DNA of 64,000 nt from JACCZX01 sp963801035 (GTDB taxonomy: Bacteria > Pseudomonadota > Gammaproteobacteria > Burkholderiales > Burkholderiaceae_F), in NCBI GenBank assembly GCA_963801035.1, contig CAWDDF010000005.1, forward strand, positions 1 to 64,000. The letters run 5' to 3'. Made by a program: the position numbers and the translations under genes. The notes under the pieces are model-generated. The model was not told the origin of the DNA. It searched no databases and was given only the letters and a program-made list of their open reading frames with translations. Of the stretch, positions 19,062 to 27,889 are shown piece after piece. Each line of letters opens with the position of its first letter. Position 1 is the stretch's first letter.

Positions 19062-19550
19062 CTACCGTTTTTCGTACGCGCTTTTAAGCTTCGCTTCGAT
19101 TGTGGCTATATCGCGCTCCATCCCTGCGATGCGCGCCTCGTACTCCGGCGTTAGCCGGCTACCCCCGCCGGCCAGTCCACGTCTCTCGCCCGGCAACGGC
19201 TCGCGGCCTAGTTCGAGCTGTCGTTTGGCGACGGCCAGTTCACGCTCCAGTGCAGGAATATTGTCGGGCGTGGGCCCGCCTTTCGACGGCATCGCGGGAC
19301 GCAACATCGGATCCGAAGGGTTTGCAGACCGCGTCGCACCCGGTGCTGCCCTTGCGGGCGCCGGGCTGGGTACGGTGTTGACGCGCGGCGTACTTTTCGC
19401 TTCGCGTTCCTCGAGCACCTTGCCGCCCGAAGGCACGCTGTCGCTATACAGCACGCTGCCGTCGGGCATCTGCACCTTGTAGATCATTGACTGGGCGGAC
19501 GTCAGCAACGGCGCGCCGGCCAGGCAAGCGGCAAGAATCAATCGGCGCAT
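19062..19550 (-). CDS. DUF4124 domain-containing exported protein
   Basis: Protein of 162 residues. A signal peptide (MRRLILAACLAGAPLLTSAQ) is followed by a DUF4124 segment, MIYKVQMPDGSVLYSDSVP, typical of betaproteobacterial periplasmic proteins. A Pro/Ala-rich linker and a charged coiled-coil-like C-terminus (LERELAVAKRQLELGREPL, YEARIAGMERDIATIEAKL) come after. AGGAG lies 5 bases before the ATG at 19550, which rules out the longer frame to 19613. Function of the family is unknown; a structural or regulatory periplasmic role is possible. Divergent from dnaE. Confidence 0.85.
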   Translation of the reverse strand: MRRLILAACLAGAPLLTSAQSMIYKVQMPDGSVLYSDSVPSGGKVLEEREAKSTPRVNTVPSPAPARAAPGATRSANPSDPMLRPAMPSKGGPTPDNIPALERELAVAKRQLELGREPLPGERRGLAGGGSRLTPEYEARIAGMERDIATIEAKLKSAYEKR

Positions 19551-19734
19551 GCGGTCTCCTTCAAAAGGTTTATCGCCATCAGGATAACGATAGCGGGTCG
19601 TCGCGGCTGACAAAAGGGCTCAGCGTGCGGTATTTCAAGGCGTTCCCAAGGTTTCGCCGAAGAATGCGCCGTAAATGGCGCCATCGGTCGGTTATCCACA
19701 GTTCCTTCGCGGCCGCGATGGCAAAATCGTATCA

Positions 19735-22700
19735 ATGAGCGTCACGCAGTTTGTCCATCTTCGCCTGCATTCGGAGTTTTCGGTCGTCGACGGAATTGTG
19801 CGCATCGACGAAGCGATCGCCAAGGCAGCTGCAGACGGGCAGGGCGCGCTCGCACTGACGGACAGCGCGAACATGTTCGGCGCGGTGCGTTTTTATCTGG
19901 CGTCGCGCAAGCGCGGTATCAAGCCGATCATTGGCTGCGATCTGTGGATCACCAACGATCTGGATCGCGATAACCCGACGCGCATGGCGGTGCTGGTACA
20001 AAACCGCGCGGGTTATCTGAATCTGTGCGCACTGATCACGCGAGCCTATCTTGAGAATCCGCATCGGAACCGCGCGGAGGTTCGCATCGAGTGGTTCGAA
20101 GAAGCTCAGGGCCGATCTGCGGAGGGATTGATTGCCCTTTCCGGGGCACGCTACGGGGCAGTCGGCTCCAGCTTGCTTGCCGGCAAACCAGAGGCCGCAG
20201 CACTGATTGCGCAAAGACTGGCGGCATGTTTTAACGGCCGGTTTTATCTGGAGCTGCAGCGAACGGGTGACACGCGCGACGCGGTGCAGACGAAAGCTGC
20301 GTTGTCACTCGCCACGCGCCTTCAGCTACCTGTCGTCGCAACTCATCCTATCCAGTTTTTGGAGCGCGCAGACTTTCGCGCACATGAAGCCCGCGTGTGT
20401 ATCGCCGAGGGCCACACGTTGAATGACACACGCCGGCCTCGGCGTTACACGCCCGAGCAGTATCTGAAGACACAGGCCGAAATGCTCGAGCTGTTTGCCG
20501 ACGTTCCGATAGCCTTAGCAAACTCGGTGCAGATAGCCAAGCGCTGCAATCTGACGCTGGAACTGGGTACGGCGCGCTTGCCGAAGTTTCCAACGCCGGA
20601 CGGCGTGACGCTTGACGACCACTGCCGGGCGTTGGCGTCCGACGGACTCGAGCAGCGGTTGGTGAAGCTATACGACGACGAAGGCGTGCGTAACGCACGG
20701 CGGCCGGAATACGCGGCACGCCTCGATCTCGAGTTGTCGACGATCGCGAAGATGGGCTACTCCGGTTATTTCCTGATCGTTGCCGACTTCATCAACTGGG
20801 CAAAGAGCAATGGCATCCCCGTGGGACCGGGTCGCGGATCGGGCGCAGGGTCGCTGGTGGCTTATTCGCTTCGCATTACCGATCTCGACCCGCTGCACTA
20901 TGGATTGCTTTTTGAGCGATTTCTAAATCCCGAGCGCGTGTCGATGCCGGACTTCGATATCGATTTCTGTCAGGACAATCGCGATCGCGTTATCGATTAC
21001 GTGAAACGCAAGTACGGGCATGAAGCGGTGTCGCAGATCGCGACCTTCGGCACGCTCGGCGCAAAGGCGGTTGTCAGAGACGCCGGCCGCGTGCTTGATA
21101 TGCCTTACACGAAGTGCGATCAACTCTCGAAGCTGATCCCGCATAACCCGGCTGACCCATGGACGCTCGATCGCGCGCTTGCGCAAGAGCCTGCGTTCGC
21201 CGACGCGGTTGCAAGCGATGAGGAGAATCAGGAATTGATCGCGCTGGCCAAACCGCTCGAGGGGTTGACGCGAAACGTCGGCATGCACGCAGGCGGCGTG
21301 CTGATCGCGCCCGGCAAGCTGACCGACTTCACGCCGCTGTATTGCGCGCAAGGCACCGAAGGCGTGATCAGTCAATACGACAAGGACGACGTCGAGGCAA
21401 TTGGACTCGTGAAGTTTGACTTCCTCGGATTGACGACCTTGACGATCATGGATCTGACGTTGAAGTACGTGCGGCAGCTCGATCCATCGTTCTCACTGGA
21501 GCTCGACCGCTTGCCGCTCGATGACGGCGCGACTTATGAAATCTTCAAGCGCGGCGAGACGACCGCAATATTCCAGTTTGAATCGCGCGGCATGCGCGAG
21601 CTGCTGAAGCGCGCCAAGCCGGACCGATTGGAAGACCTGATCGCATTGAACGCGCTCTATCGGCCGGGGCCGATGGACCTGATCCCGGAGTACGTCGATC
21701 GCAAGCAGGGCCGGCAGAAAGTCGAATACCTGCATCGATCGATCGAGCCGATTCTCTCCGAGACCTATGGCGTGATGGTGTATCAGGAGCAGGTGATGCG
21801 CATCGCGCAAGTCACCGGCGGCTATTCGCTGGGCGGCGCCGACCTTCTGCGGCGCGCGATGAGCAAGAAAAAGCCGGAAGAGATGGCAACGCATCGATCG
21901 ATCTTCGTCGACGGTGCCGCCACCAAAGGGGTTGACGAGCGCACTGCGACCGAGCTCTTTAACCATATCGAGAAGTTCGCCGGCTACGGATTCAACAAGA
22001 GTCACAGCGCGGCGTATGCGCTGGTCGCTTATCAAACCGCTTACTTCAAGGTGCATTACCCGGCGGCGTTCATGGCGGCGAACCTGTCGACGCTGATGGA
22101 CGACACCGACAAGGTCAAGGATCTGATCGAGGACTGCAAGGCCATCGGGTTGAAAGTGCTGCCGCCCGACATCAATGTGAGCGCGTATCGATTCGAGCCG
22201 GTCGATGCCAAGACCATCCGTTACGGACTCGGTGCGATCAAGGGCACCGGCCGTGGTGCGATCGAGGCGATCATTGCGGCACGCTCAGAGGGCGGACCGT
22301 TTGCCGACTTGTTTGATCTGACCGCGCGTGTCGATAAACAGTTCGTCAGTCGTCGGGTGTTCGAGGCGCTGGTACGCGCCGGCGCATTCGACCGCTTGAA
22401 TGACGATCGCGCGGTACTGCTGGCGAGCGTTGGGAGGGCGATCGATGCGGCCGAACACACGGCCGCAGCGGCGGGGCAGGCGAGCCTTTTCGGTGGGTTC
22501 GAAAGCACACGGCACGTCGAATACGTCAGAGCGGCGCGCTGGGGCGAGCGCGAAAAGCTTTCGAACGAAAAGCTCGCGCTGGGCTACTACTTCTCGGGCC
22601 ATCTGTTCACCGAGTTCGCTGCCGAGGCGCGGCGGCTCGCGCCTACTCGCCTGGCCGACGTGCATCAGGCACCGATGGGGCGGAGCGAACAAGTCAAGCT

Positions 22701-23199
22701 TGCAGGAGTCATCGTGTCGGCGCGCAGTCAAAACACGCGGCGCGGTCGGATGGGCGTCGTCGTTCTCGAAGACGGCACTGCGCAACTCGAGCTGATGGTC
22801 TTTTCCGAGCTTTACGACCGCAAGCGCGCGTTATTGAAAGAGGACCAACTGCTGTTTGTGATCGGCAGGGTCCGTAACGACGAATTCGCGCAACGATTGT
22901 CGGTGTCGGCTGACGAGCTGATGGATCTGACCGAGGCACGCGCGCGGGCAGCGGCTCGCCTGCGCATTGAAGTGGAAGGAGTCGGCGATGTCGTTCGGCT
23001 GCGTGACGCACTCGATCCGTATCGAGTTACGAACGGCCATGCCGGCCAAGGATGCCGCATCGTCATCAGCTATCGCAACGGTGCCGGCAGCGTGGATGTC
23101 GCGCTGCCGGAAGAGTGGCGGGTAAGGCCCGAGGATCGTCTGGCGGCCGACCTTGCGATGCAGCCCAGGGTGCGCCGCGCCTACTACAACTACGCGTGA
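19735..23199 (+). CDS. dnaE: DNA polymerase III subunit alpha
   Basis: Replicative polymerase of 1154 residues. The N-terminal PHP domain begins FVHLRLHSEFSVVDG. The polymerase palm shows GPGRGSGAGSLVAY and the catalytic Asp pair in PDFDIDFCQDNR. The fingers and little-finger regions contain NVGMHAGGV, NALYRPGPM and GYGFNKSHSAAYA. A C-terminal OB fold (KLAGVIVSARSQNTRRGRMG) precedes the tau-binding tail. This is the full domain set of DnaE, as the main alpha subunit rather than the shorter DnaE2/ImuC. The frame is open from 19675, but the ATG at 19735 starts the conserved N-terminus. The gene ends 4 bases before a convergent glycosyltransferase. Confidence 0.96.
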   Translation: MSVTQFVHLRLHSEFSVVDGIVRIDEAIAKAAADGQGALALTDSANMFGAVRFYLASRKRGIKPIIGCDLWITNDLDRDNPTRMAVLVQNRAGYLNLCALITRAYLENPHRNRAEVRIEWFEEAQGRSAEGLIALSGARYGAVGSSLLAGKPEAAALIAQRLAACFNGRFYLELQRTGDTRDAVQTKAALSLATRLQLPVVATHPIQFLERADFRAHEARVCIAEGHTLNDTRRPRRYTPEQYLKTQAEMLELFADVPIALANSVQIAKRCNLTLELGTARLPKFPTPDGVTLDDHCRALASDGLEQRLVKLYDDEGVRNARRPEYAARLDLELSTIAKMGYSGYFLIVADFINWAKSNGIPVGPGRGSGAGSLVAYSLRITDLDPLHYGLLFERFLNPERVSMPDFDIDFCQDNRDRVIDYVKRKYGHEAVSQIATFGTLGAKAVVRDAGRVLDMPYTKCDQLSKLIPHNPADPWTLDRALAQEPAFADAVASDEENQELIALAKPLEGLTRNVGMHAGGVLIAPGKLTDFTPLYCAQGTEGVISQYDKDDVEAIGLVKFDFLGLTTLTIMDLTLKYVRQLDPSFSLELDRLPLDDGATYEIFKRGETTAIFQFESRGMRELLKRAKPDRLEDLIALNALYRPGPMDLIPEYVDRKQGRQKVEYLHRSIEPILSETYGVMVYQEQVMRIAQVTGGYSLGGADLLRRAMSKKKPEEMATHRSIFVDGAATKGVDERTATELFNHIEKFAGYGFNKSHSAAYALVAYQTAYFKVHYPAAFMAANLSTLMDDTDKVKDLIEDCKAIGLKVLPPDINVSAYRFEPVDAKTIRYGLGAIKGTGRGAIEAIIAARSEGGPFADLFDLTARVDKQFVSRRVFEALVRAGAFDRLNDDRAVLLASVGRAIDAAEHTAAAAGQASLFGGFESTRHVEYVRAARWGEREKLSNEKLALGYYFSGHLFTEFAAEARRLAPTRLADVHQAPMGRSEQVKLAGVIVSARSQNTRRGRMGVVVLEDGTAQLELMVFSELYDRKRALLKEDQLLFVIGRVRNDEFAQRLSVSADELMDLTEARARAAARLRIEVEGVGDVVRLRDALDPYRVTNGHAGQGCRIVISYRNGAGSVDVALPEEWRVRPEDRLAADLAMQPRVRRAYYNYA

Positions 23200-23203
23200 A
23201 GCA

Positions 23204-24013
23204 TCACCGATACTGATCGAGTCCGAGTTGGGCGCGCGTTTCGCGCGCAGCGATTCGTTCTTGAAGGCGCTGCCAGTTCTGGCCTTGTGCTTTGCGGTCG
23301 TTTTCCGAATGCCAGAGGTGATAGACATTGGTCGCCATGCGGCCGTTCTTTAATCGCACGCCGGATTCGATCAGCCGCGCGGCGAAGTCGGAGTCCTCGA
23401 AACCCCAACCCTGAAAACACTCGTCAAAGCCATTGACTCGCTCAACGTCGCTGCGGAATGCGCTGAAGTTGCATCCTCTGAGCCGCTGCCAGCGGCGGGC
23501 TCCGAGTTTGCGCAATGGCCCCAGTGGAAGTCGAGGCAATGACGTCGCGCGATTGATCTTGCCTTGAAGGGCGGCAACAGCGGCATCGGCGATGTTCCAG
23601 TCTTCGATCGCGGTGTCATTCGCCAACGCCTGCTGCGTAAATGCTTCGCTGAGCAGCACGCGCCCGCCGGTCACGCACCACCCGATTTCTGACAGATCGC
23701 GGTGAGCGCGCACAAAATTCTGGCGCACGATGCAGTCGCCATCGAGATAGATCAGATAGCCGCCACGCGCGCGCGTGGTGGCGAGATTTCGTACCGCAGC
23801 GAGACGAAAGCCGGTGTCTTCCTGCCAGACGTGCGTTAACGGCACCTGCAGCGATGTCCGCGCGCGCTTTACTACGTCTTCGGTGTCGCTTCGCGAGCCG
23901 TCGTCTGCGACTACAACTTCGAACTCACGGTCGTTTTGCTTTCCCAGACTGCGAAGTACCGCGCCGAGCGCATCGGGACGGTTGTAAGTGGCGACGACGA
24001 CCGAAATCAGCAT
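23204..24013 (-). CDS. glycosyltransferase family 2 protein
   Basis: GT-A enzyme of 269 residues. The N-terminal SVVVATYNRPDALGAVL, the nucleotide-sugar loop VVADDGSRSDTEDV and the metal-binding YLDGDCIV are followed by the galactosyltransferase-type C-terminal motif FQGWGFEDSDFAARL. It would add a sugar to a polysaccharide or LPS core on the cytoplasmic face. The ATG at 24013 is preferred; the open frame upstream is not homologous. It is 4 bases downstream of the next GT2 gene on the same strand, so the two form an operon. Donor and acceptor cannot be told. Confidence 0.88.
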   Translation of the reverse strand: MLISVVVATYNRPDALGAVLRSLGKQNDREFEVVVADDGSRSDTEDVVKRARTSLQVPLTHVWQEDTGFRLAAVRNLATTRARGGYLIYLDGDCIVRQNFVRAHRDLSEIGWCVTGGRVLLSEAFTQQALANDTAIEDWNIADAAVAALQGKINRATSLPRLPLGPLRKLGARRWQRLRGCNFSAFRSDVERVNGFDECFQGWGFEDSDFAARLIESGVRLKNGRMATNVYHLWHSENDRKAQGQNWQRLQERIAARETRAQLGLDQYR

Positions 24014-24017
24014 CGCG

Positions 24018-24785
24018 TCAGTGGCGCGATTGCTGATGCAGCAACATGGCCTTGATGTAACGGTAATACGAACCTTCAGCGTTGCTGACGGCAAGCATGA
24101 AGCCGTGTGCGCCGTCGAGGAACCCGCGCTTCAGCAGGTAGGTGCGAAGAAACGCCGAGACGCCGTGCAAAACCGCTGTCGCCACAGTGGGGCGCTGTCC
24201 GCGCTGCAAAACGATAGGTGCCGATAGCGACGAATAGTGGTTCACCTTGTGCAGCACCTGCTCCATCGTGCGAAAACTCCAGTGCTCCAGCGGGTTTTTC
24301 AGCCGCCCGATATTCGCATCCGTCTGCAAAGACTCATGAACCGGCGCTGGCGAAAATCGTGCGGTACCACGGCGAAACAGCCTTCGAACGTAGTCTGGCC
24401 ACCAGCCCGAGTGGCGCATGAAGCGGCCGCAGTAGTAGGAGCTGCGCGGCATCTCATAAACATCGCACGCCGGATTGGCGAGCGTGGCCAGAATTTCATC
24501 GCGCAAAACTTGCGGCACACGCTCGTCGGCGTCTATCGAGAGCACCCAATCGCCCGAGCATGCGTCGAGCGCACGATTCTTCTGGATGCCGAAGCCCGGC
24601 CAATCGGGGGCGTCGATGACACGGGCGCCCGCGGCCCGGGCAATCTCGCACGTGCCGTCCTGACTTCCGCCGTCAACGACGACGATTTCGTCCGCGAATG
24701 CCACGCTCGCGAGACACTCCGCTAAATTGCGTTCCTCGTTCAGCGTAATGATGGCGACGCTCAGGCGGGTTTTCATATTCGGCAC
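24018..24785 (-). CDS. glycosyltransferase family 2, WaaE/KdtX-like LPS core enzyme
   Basis: Protein of 255 residues with LSVAIITLNEERNLAECL, VVVDGGSQDGT, the metal motif SIDADERVP and RRGTARFSPAPVHESL. These are features of the WaaE/KdtX subfamily that adds glucose or a related sugar to the inner LPS core. The C-terminal region carries a membrane-associating stretch (AVLHGVSAFLRTYLLKRGF) typical of that subfamily. An alternative start is the ATG at 24776. It is transcribed with the following GT2 gene and divergently from the GT25-ligase fusion, 94 bases away. The sugar is inferred from family only. Confidence 0.85.
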   Translation of the reverse strand: MPNMKTRLSVAIITLNEERNLAECLASVAFADEIVVVDGGSQDGTCEIARAAGARVIDAPDWPGFGIQKNRALDACSGDWVLSIDADERVPQVLRDEILATLANPACDVYEMPRSSYYCGRFMRHSGWWPDYVRRLFRRGTARFSPAPVHESLQTDANIGRLKNPLEHWSFRTMEQVLHKVNHYSSLSAPIVLQRGQRPTVATAVLHGVSAFLRTYLLKRGFLDGAHGFMLAVSNAEGSYYRYIKAMLLHQQSRH

Positions 24786-24879
24786 GATGTGGCGAGCGGC
24801 ATCTTACGGGTGCTTGCGACCCTGATGGTTCTCTACAATCACGCTTTGCAAGCCGCTCAACGACCGCCTGATTCGGCCG

Positions 24880-26928
24880 TTGTGGCTATCGCCTCCTCAC
24901 CCAGTGCTGGACAACCGATTGCACGCCCCCGTAAACGAACAGGTCGACGCGGTCTTCGTATTGTCGGTGCGGTCGTTTCACGATCGGATTGCACACATAG
25001 AAGCCGAGCTACGTAGCCACGGCATCGCGTTTGAGTGGATTTTTGAGCACGACGCTGCGGAACTCAGCGCCGCGTTGATCGAAGCGACGTTCGCTCCGAG
25101 CGATATGGGGCCGCCGCAGCAGTCGCTGGTACTGAAACACATCGAGACGTGGAAGCGCTGCGTTTCGCGCGGCTACCGACGCGTGCTGGTATTCGAAGAC
25201 GACGCAATACTGGCGGATCGTTTTTCCGAGGTGTTCAGTGCTGCGATGCGTGACGCAGATGGGATCGAGCAGCCGTACATGATTTATCTCGGCTGCGGCG
25301 ACAACAAGTATGTTGCCCCTCCACCGCATGCTGATGCGGTACTTGTAAAAACAAACTTGGCTCTGCCTGCGACCGATGCGACGGTGTTCGACCAACGTGC
25401 CGCTCGCTTGCGGCTCGAATACGTTGCGCGTCACAAGATCACGCGACCCGCTGACTGGCTGATGCGTGAAGCCGATGCGGCAATGGGCATTGCGCACTAC
25501 TGGCTGCGTGATCCGATCGTCGAGCAAGGCAGCATGAACGGACGTTTTGCGAGCGTCCTCGATAGAAAGCGCATCGGCCGCAGCAGGTTGAGGACACAAC
25601 TGCGCTTCCGATGGGATCGATGGTGGCGGCGGACCATCAAGCGCGGCGGAGGCAACGGCTTCGTCGGCAGCGCTTCATTGAGCGCGAGCGAGCTCACTCG
25701 AGACCGGGTGTCGCTGGCCATTGCGCGCATCGCCGCGGCTCTGGTCGCAGTCGGAGCGTTCACGGGCGCTGCCGTAGCCAACATCGCTGCGGTGGTGCTG
25801 CTGCTCGCCTTCATCGCGGCGCCGTCGTGCGTGCAGCGCGTCAAGTGGGCGTGGAATCAGCCACTGGGCAAGGCGAGCATTGTGTTTGTGTTCATCATGC
25901 TGTTGTCGACAGCGTGGAGTGCGGTACCGTTTTCTGCTGCGCTTAAAGCATGGATCGGATGGCGCCATTTTCTGTTGCTCTTTATCGCGCTTGCCATTTT
26001 CGACTCGCGCTTTTCGAAGCTTGCCTTTGCTTGCATCTTCGTTGTCGCCGCGACCGCCGGCGCTGTTGCGTCTTTCCTTGCGTTTGACTTCGGGTCGGCG
26101 CAGGCGACGTCCGATGTGTCGCACGGAATCATTCTTCGCAACCACGTGACGCAAGGCCTGGCGCTGACCAGCGGTGCATTGCTCGCACTCGTGCTTGCTA
26201 TCCATACGCGACGCGGTTCGTGGTGGAGATGGGTGTGCGGTGCAGCGGTCTTAGTGATGGTAGCCAATGTCGTATTTGTTGCGTACGCGCGCAGTGCATA
26301 TTTGGCATTGGCGGTCACTTCAATTGTCACAACCATTGGAATCACTCAGCGGCGCGCGCGAATTGCTGTTATGAGCGCGATCACTCTATTGATGTGTGGT
26401 GCGATCTGGCTCTCACCGTTAATCAGCCAGCGAATCGAGACGGCGCTCAAGGAGATACGGGAGACGCACAGTTCGCCGGTGATCACTCCAATGGGTATCC
26501 GCCCAGTGATGTGGGAAACCACGGCTTCGATCGTGCGGGATGCTCCACTGATCGGGCATGGACTAGGTTCGTTTCCAGAGCAGTATCAGAGCGCGGTGGC
26601 GCAGCGATACACGGGATGGAAGGCAACGCTTACGGCAGATCCTCACAATCAATACCTGCTAATTCTGGCGGAAACTGGTTTGCTCGGCTTAGCCGCGTTC
26701 GCCTGGTTCTTGTTTTCGGCGACGAGGCAACGAGTGCCTGGACCATTTGGGGTGGTCGGTATCGCGCTGCTTCTGGCTTGGTGTTTGACCAGCTTGTTCA
26801 GCTCGCACTTCCACACCTTCAATGAAGGGCATTTGATCGCCATCCTTCTCGGAGTTTGTCTCGCGCGGGAGTCGGCCCAACCAACTCAGTCGCGCAGCGC
26901 CGAATTGACCGCCGTCCGAACCGCCTGA
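24880..26928 (+). CDS. GT25 glycosyltransferase fused to O-antigen ligase/polymerase
   Basis: Single 682-residue frame with two unrelated modules. Residues about 20-230 form a GT25 LPS glycosyltransferase, with FVLSVRSFHDRIAHIEAEL, a metal motif VLVFEDDAILAD and WLMREADAAMGIAHYW. A basic linker (about 235-270) leads to some ten transmembrane helices (275-670). These carry the Wzy_C signature around TADPHNQYLLILAETGLLG with the conserved His near 590, as in the O-antigen ligase WaaL. The cytosolic domain would add a core sugar and the membrane domain join O-antigen to the core. No stop or start break separates the modules. The start is uncertain: TTG 24880, or GTG 24904. The 3' end overlaps the convergent GT9 gene by 43 bases. 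Confidence 0.85.
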   Translation: MWLSPPHPVLDNRLHAPVNEQVDAVFVLSVRSFHDRIAHIEAELRSHGIAFEWIFEHDAAELSAALIEATFAPSDMGPPQQSLVLKHIETWKRCVSRGYRRVLVFEDDAILADRFSEVFSAAMRDADGIEQPYMIYLGCGDNKYVAPPPHADAVLVKTNLALPATDATVFDQRAARLRLEYVARHKITRPADWLMREADAAMGIAHYWLRDPIVEQGSMNGRFASVLDRKRIGRSRLRTQLRFRWDRWWRRTIKRGGGNGFVGSASLSASELTRDRVSLAIARIAAALVAVGAFTGAAVANIAAVVLLLAFIAAPSCVQRVKWAWNQPLGKASIVFVFIMLLSTAWSAVPFSAALKAWIGWRHFLLLFIALAIFDSRFSKLAFACIFVVAATAGAVASFLAFDFGSAQATSDVSHGIILRNHVTQGLALTSGALLALVLAIHTRRGSWWRWVCGAAVLVMVANVVFVAYARSAYLALAVTSIVTTIGITQRRARIAVMSAITLLMCGAIWLSPLISQRIETALKEIRETHSSPVITPMGIRPVMWETTASIVRDAPLIGHGLGSFPEQYQSAVAQRYTGWKATLTADPHNQYLLILAETGLLGLAAFAWFLFSATRQRVPGPFGVVGIALLLAWCLTSLFSSHFHTFNEGHLIAILLGVCLARESAQPTQSRSAELTAVRTA

Positions 26929-27782
26929 TAGCTTGGCCAGCCATTGCTTGAACCCACCAGGGTGGCCTTTGTGCTCCAGGGCCGTGTCTTTTCAGGGTCC
27001 GTCACGCCAAAGACGCTGATCAGTCGCGCTCCAGCCGCTGCCGCAAGATGTCCTGCGCCACTGTCGTTAGCGACAACCAGGTGCGCGCTTGCGAGAACTG
27101 CCGCAAAGGTTGCGACATCCGATTCGGGCAACACAGTAGCGCCCGGTAACGCCCGGTGCACCGTATCCGATTCGTTAGGCCCCGGCATTGCGATGACTTG
27201 CACGCCGTCGGCAAGCAGCTCGGAATTCAGCGGTGTAAAGCCATCCCATGCCTTGAGCTTGCCACGGTGGAATCCGACAGCGACCGGACAGAGCACGACG
27301 TACTTTGGGCCGACATCGTGCGCGGCGAGCAGATGCTGCGCACGCTGTACAGCAGCCTCGCCGATGCGTAATCGCAAGTCGCGTGGCGCCTCGGTCGAAG
27401 TGTGGGTGAACGATTGCGCCAGCCGGTAGTAGTACTCGACCATGTGATCGCTGGGATTTACGGCGACGGCGGTGTGCAGTAGCCATGAACGTGCATCGCG
27501 TGCGTATCCGGTAGCTGAAATGCCGGCGAGCTTGAATTCGAGCGCGGTACTGAAGGAGTTGGTCAGCAGCAGTCCCATGTCCACTTTTGCGTTGCGCAGC
27601 GCTTGAATTCGCGAGCTTGAAAATGAAAGAACCTTCCACGGATAAGCAGAAAACAGATCCCGGGCCCACGGACGGCCGGCAAGCGTCAACGTAAAGCCGT
27701 TTTCGGCCAGCAGATCGAGCGCCGGCAGTGCCATGCAGGCGTCTCCAAGGTGGTTCGGCAGTCGAACGAGCAGCGGCTTCAC
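26886..27782 (-). CDS. glycosyltransferase family 9 (heptosyltransferase-like)
   Basis: LPS heptosyltransferase-type enzyme of 298 residues. N-terminal VRLPNHLGDACMALPAL, then a central VLCPVAVGFHRGKLKAWDGF, followed by IAMPGPNESD and the donor-binding VVANDSGAGHLAAAAGA and FGVTDPEKTRPW, match the WaaC/WaaF family. It would move heptose from ADP-heptose to the inner core. It stands convergent to the GT25-ligase gene and divergent from msbA, 107 bases away. Family assignment is secure; which heptose it adds is not. Confidence 0.9.
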   Translation of the reverse strand: MKPLLVRLPNHLGDACMALPALDLLAENGFTLTLAGRPWARDLFSAYPWKVLSFSSSRIQALRNAKVDMGLLLTNSFSTALEFKLAGISATGYARDARSWLLHTAVAVNPSDHMVEYYYRLAQSFTHTSTEAPRDLRLRIGEAAVQRAQHLLAAHDVGPKYVVLCPVAVGFHRGKLKAWDGFTPLNSELLADGVQVIAMPGPNESDTVHRALPGATVLPESDVATFAAVLASAHLVVANDSGAGHLAAAAGARLISVFGVTDPEKTRPWSTKATLVGSSNGWPSYQAVRTAVNSALRD

Positions 27783-27889
27783 GATGGACGCGAATCACGA
27801 CGCGGATGAGTTGCATCGAGATGCTTCGCATACACTAGGCTCGGCCGTCGAAGAAGTAATCGCACAACAGAATTCTGGCACGCGACACC

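Noticed and set aside
24811..24839. TACAAT -10 box with a TTG-containing -35 for the GT25-ligase gene
   Set aside because: The -35 match is poor and the spacing of the better -35 is too short to support a promoter call.
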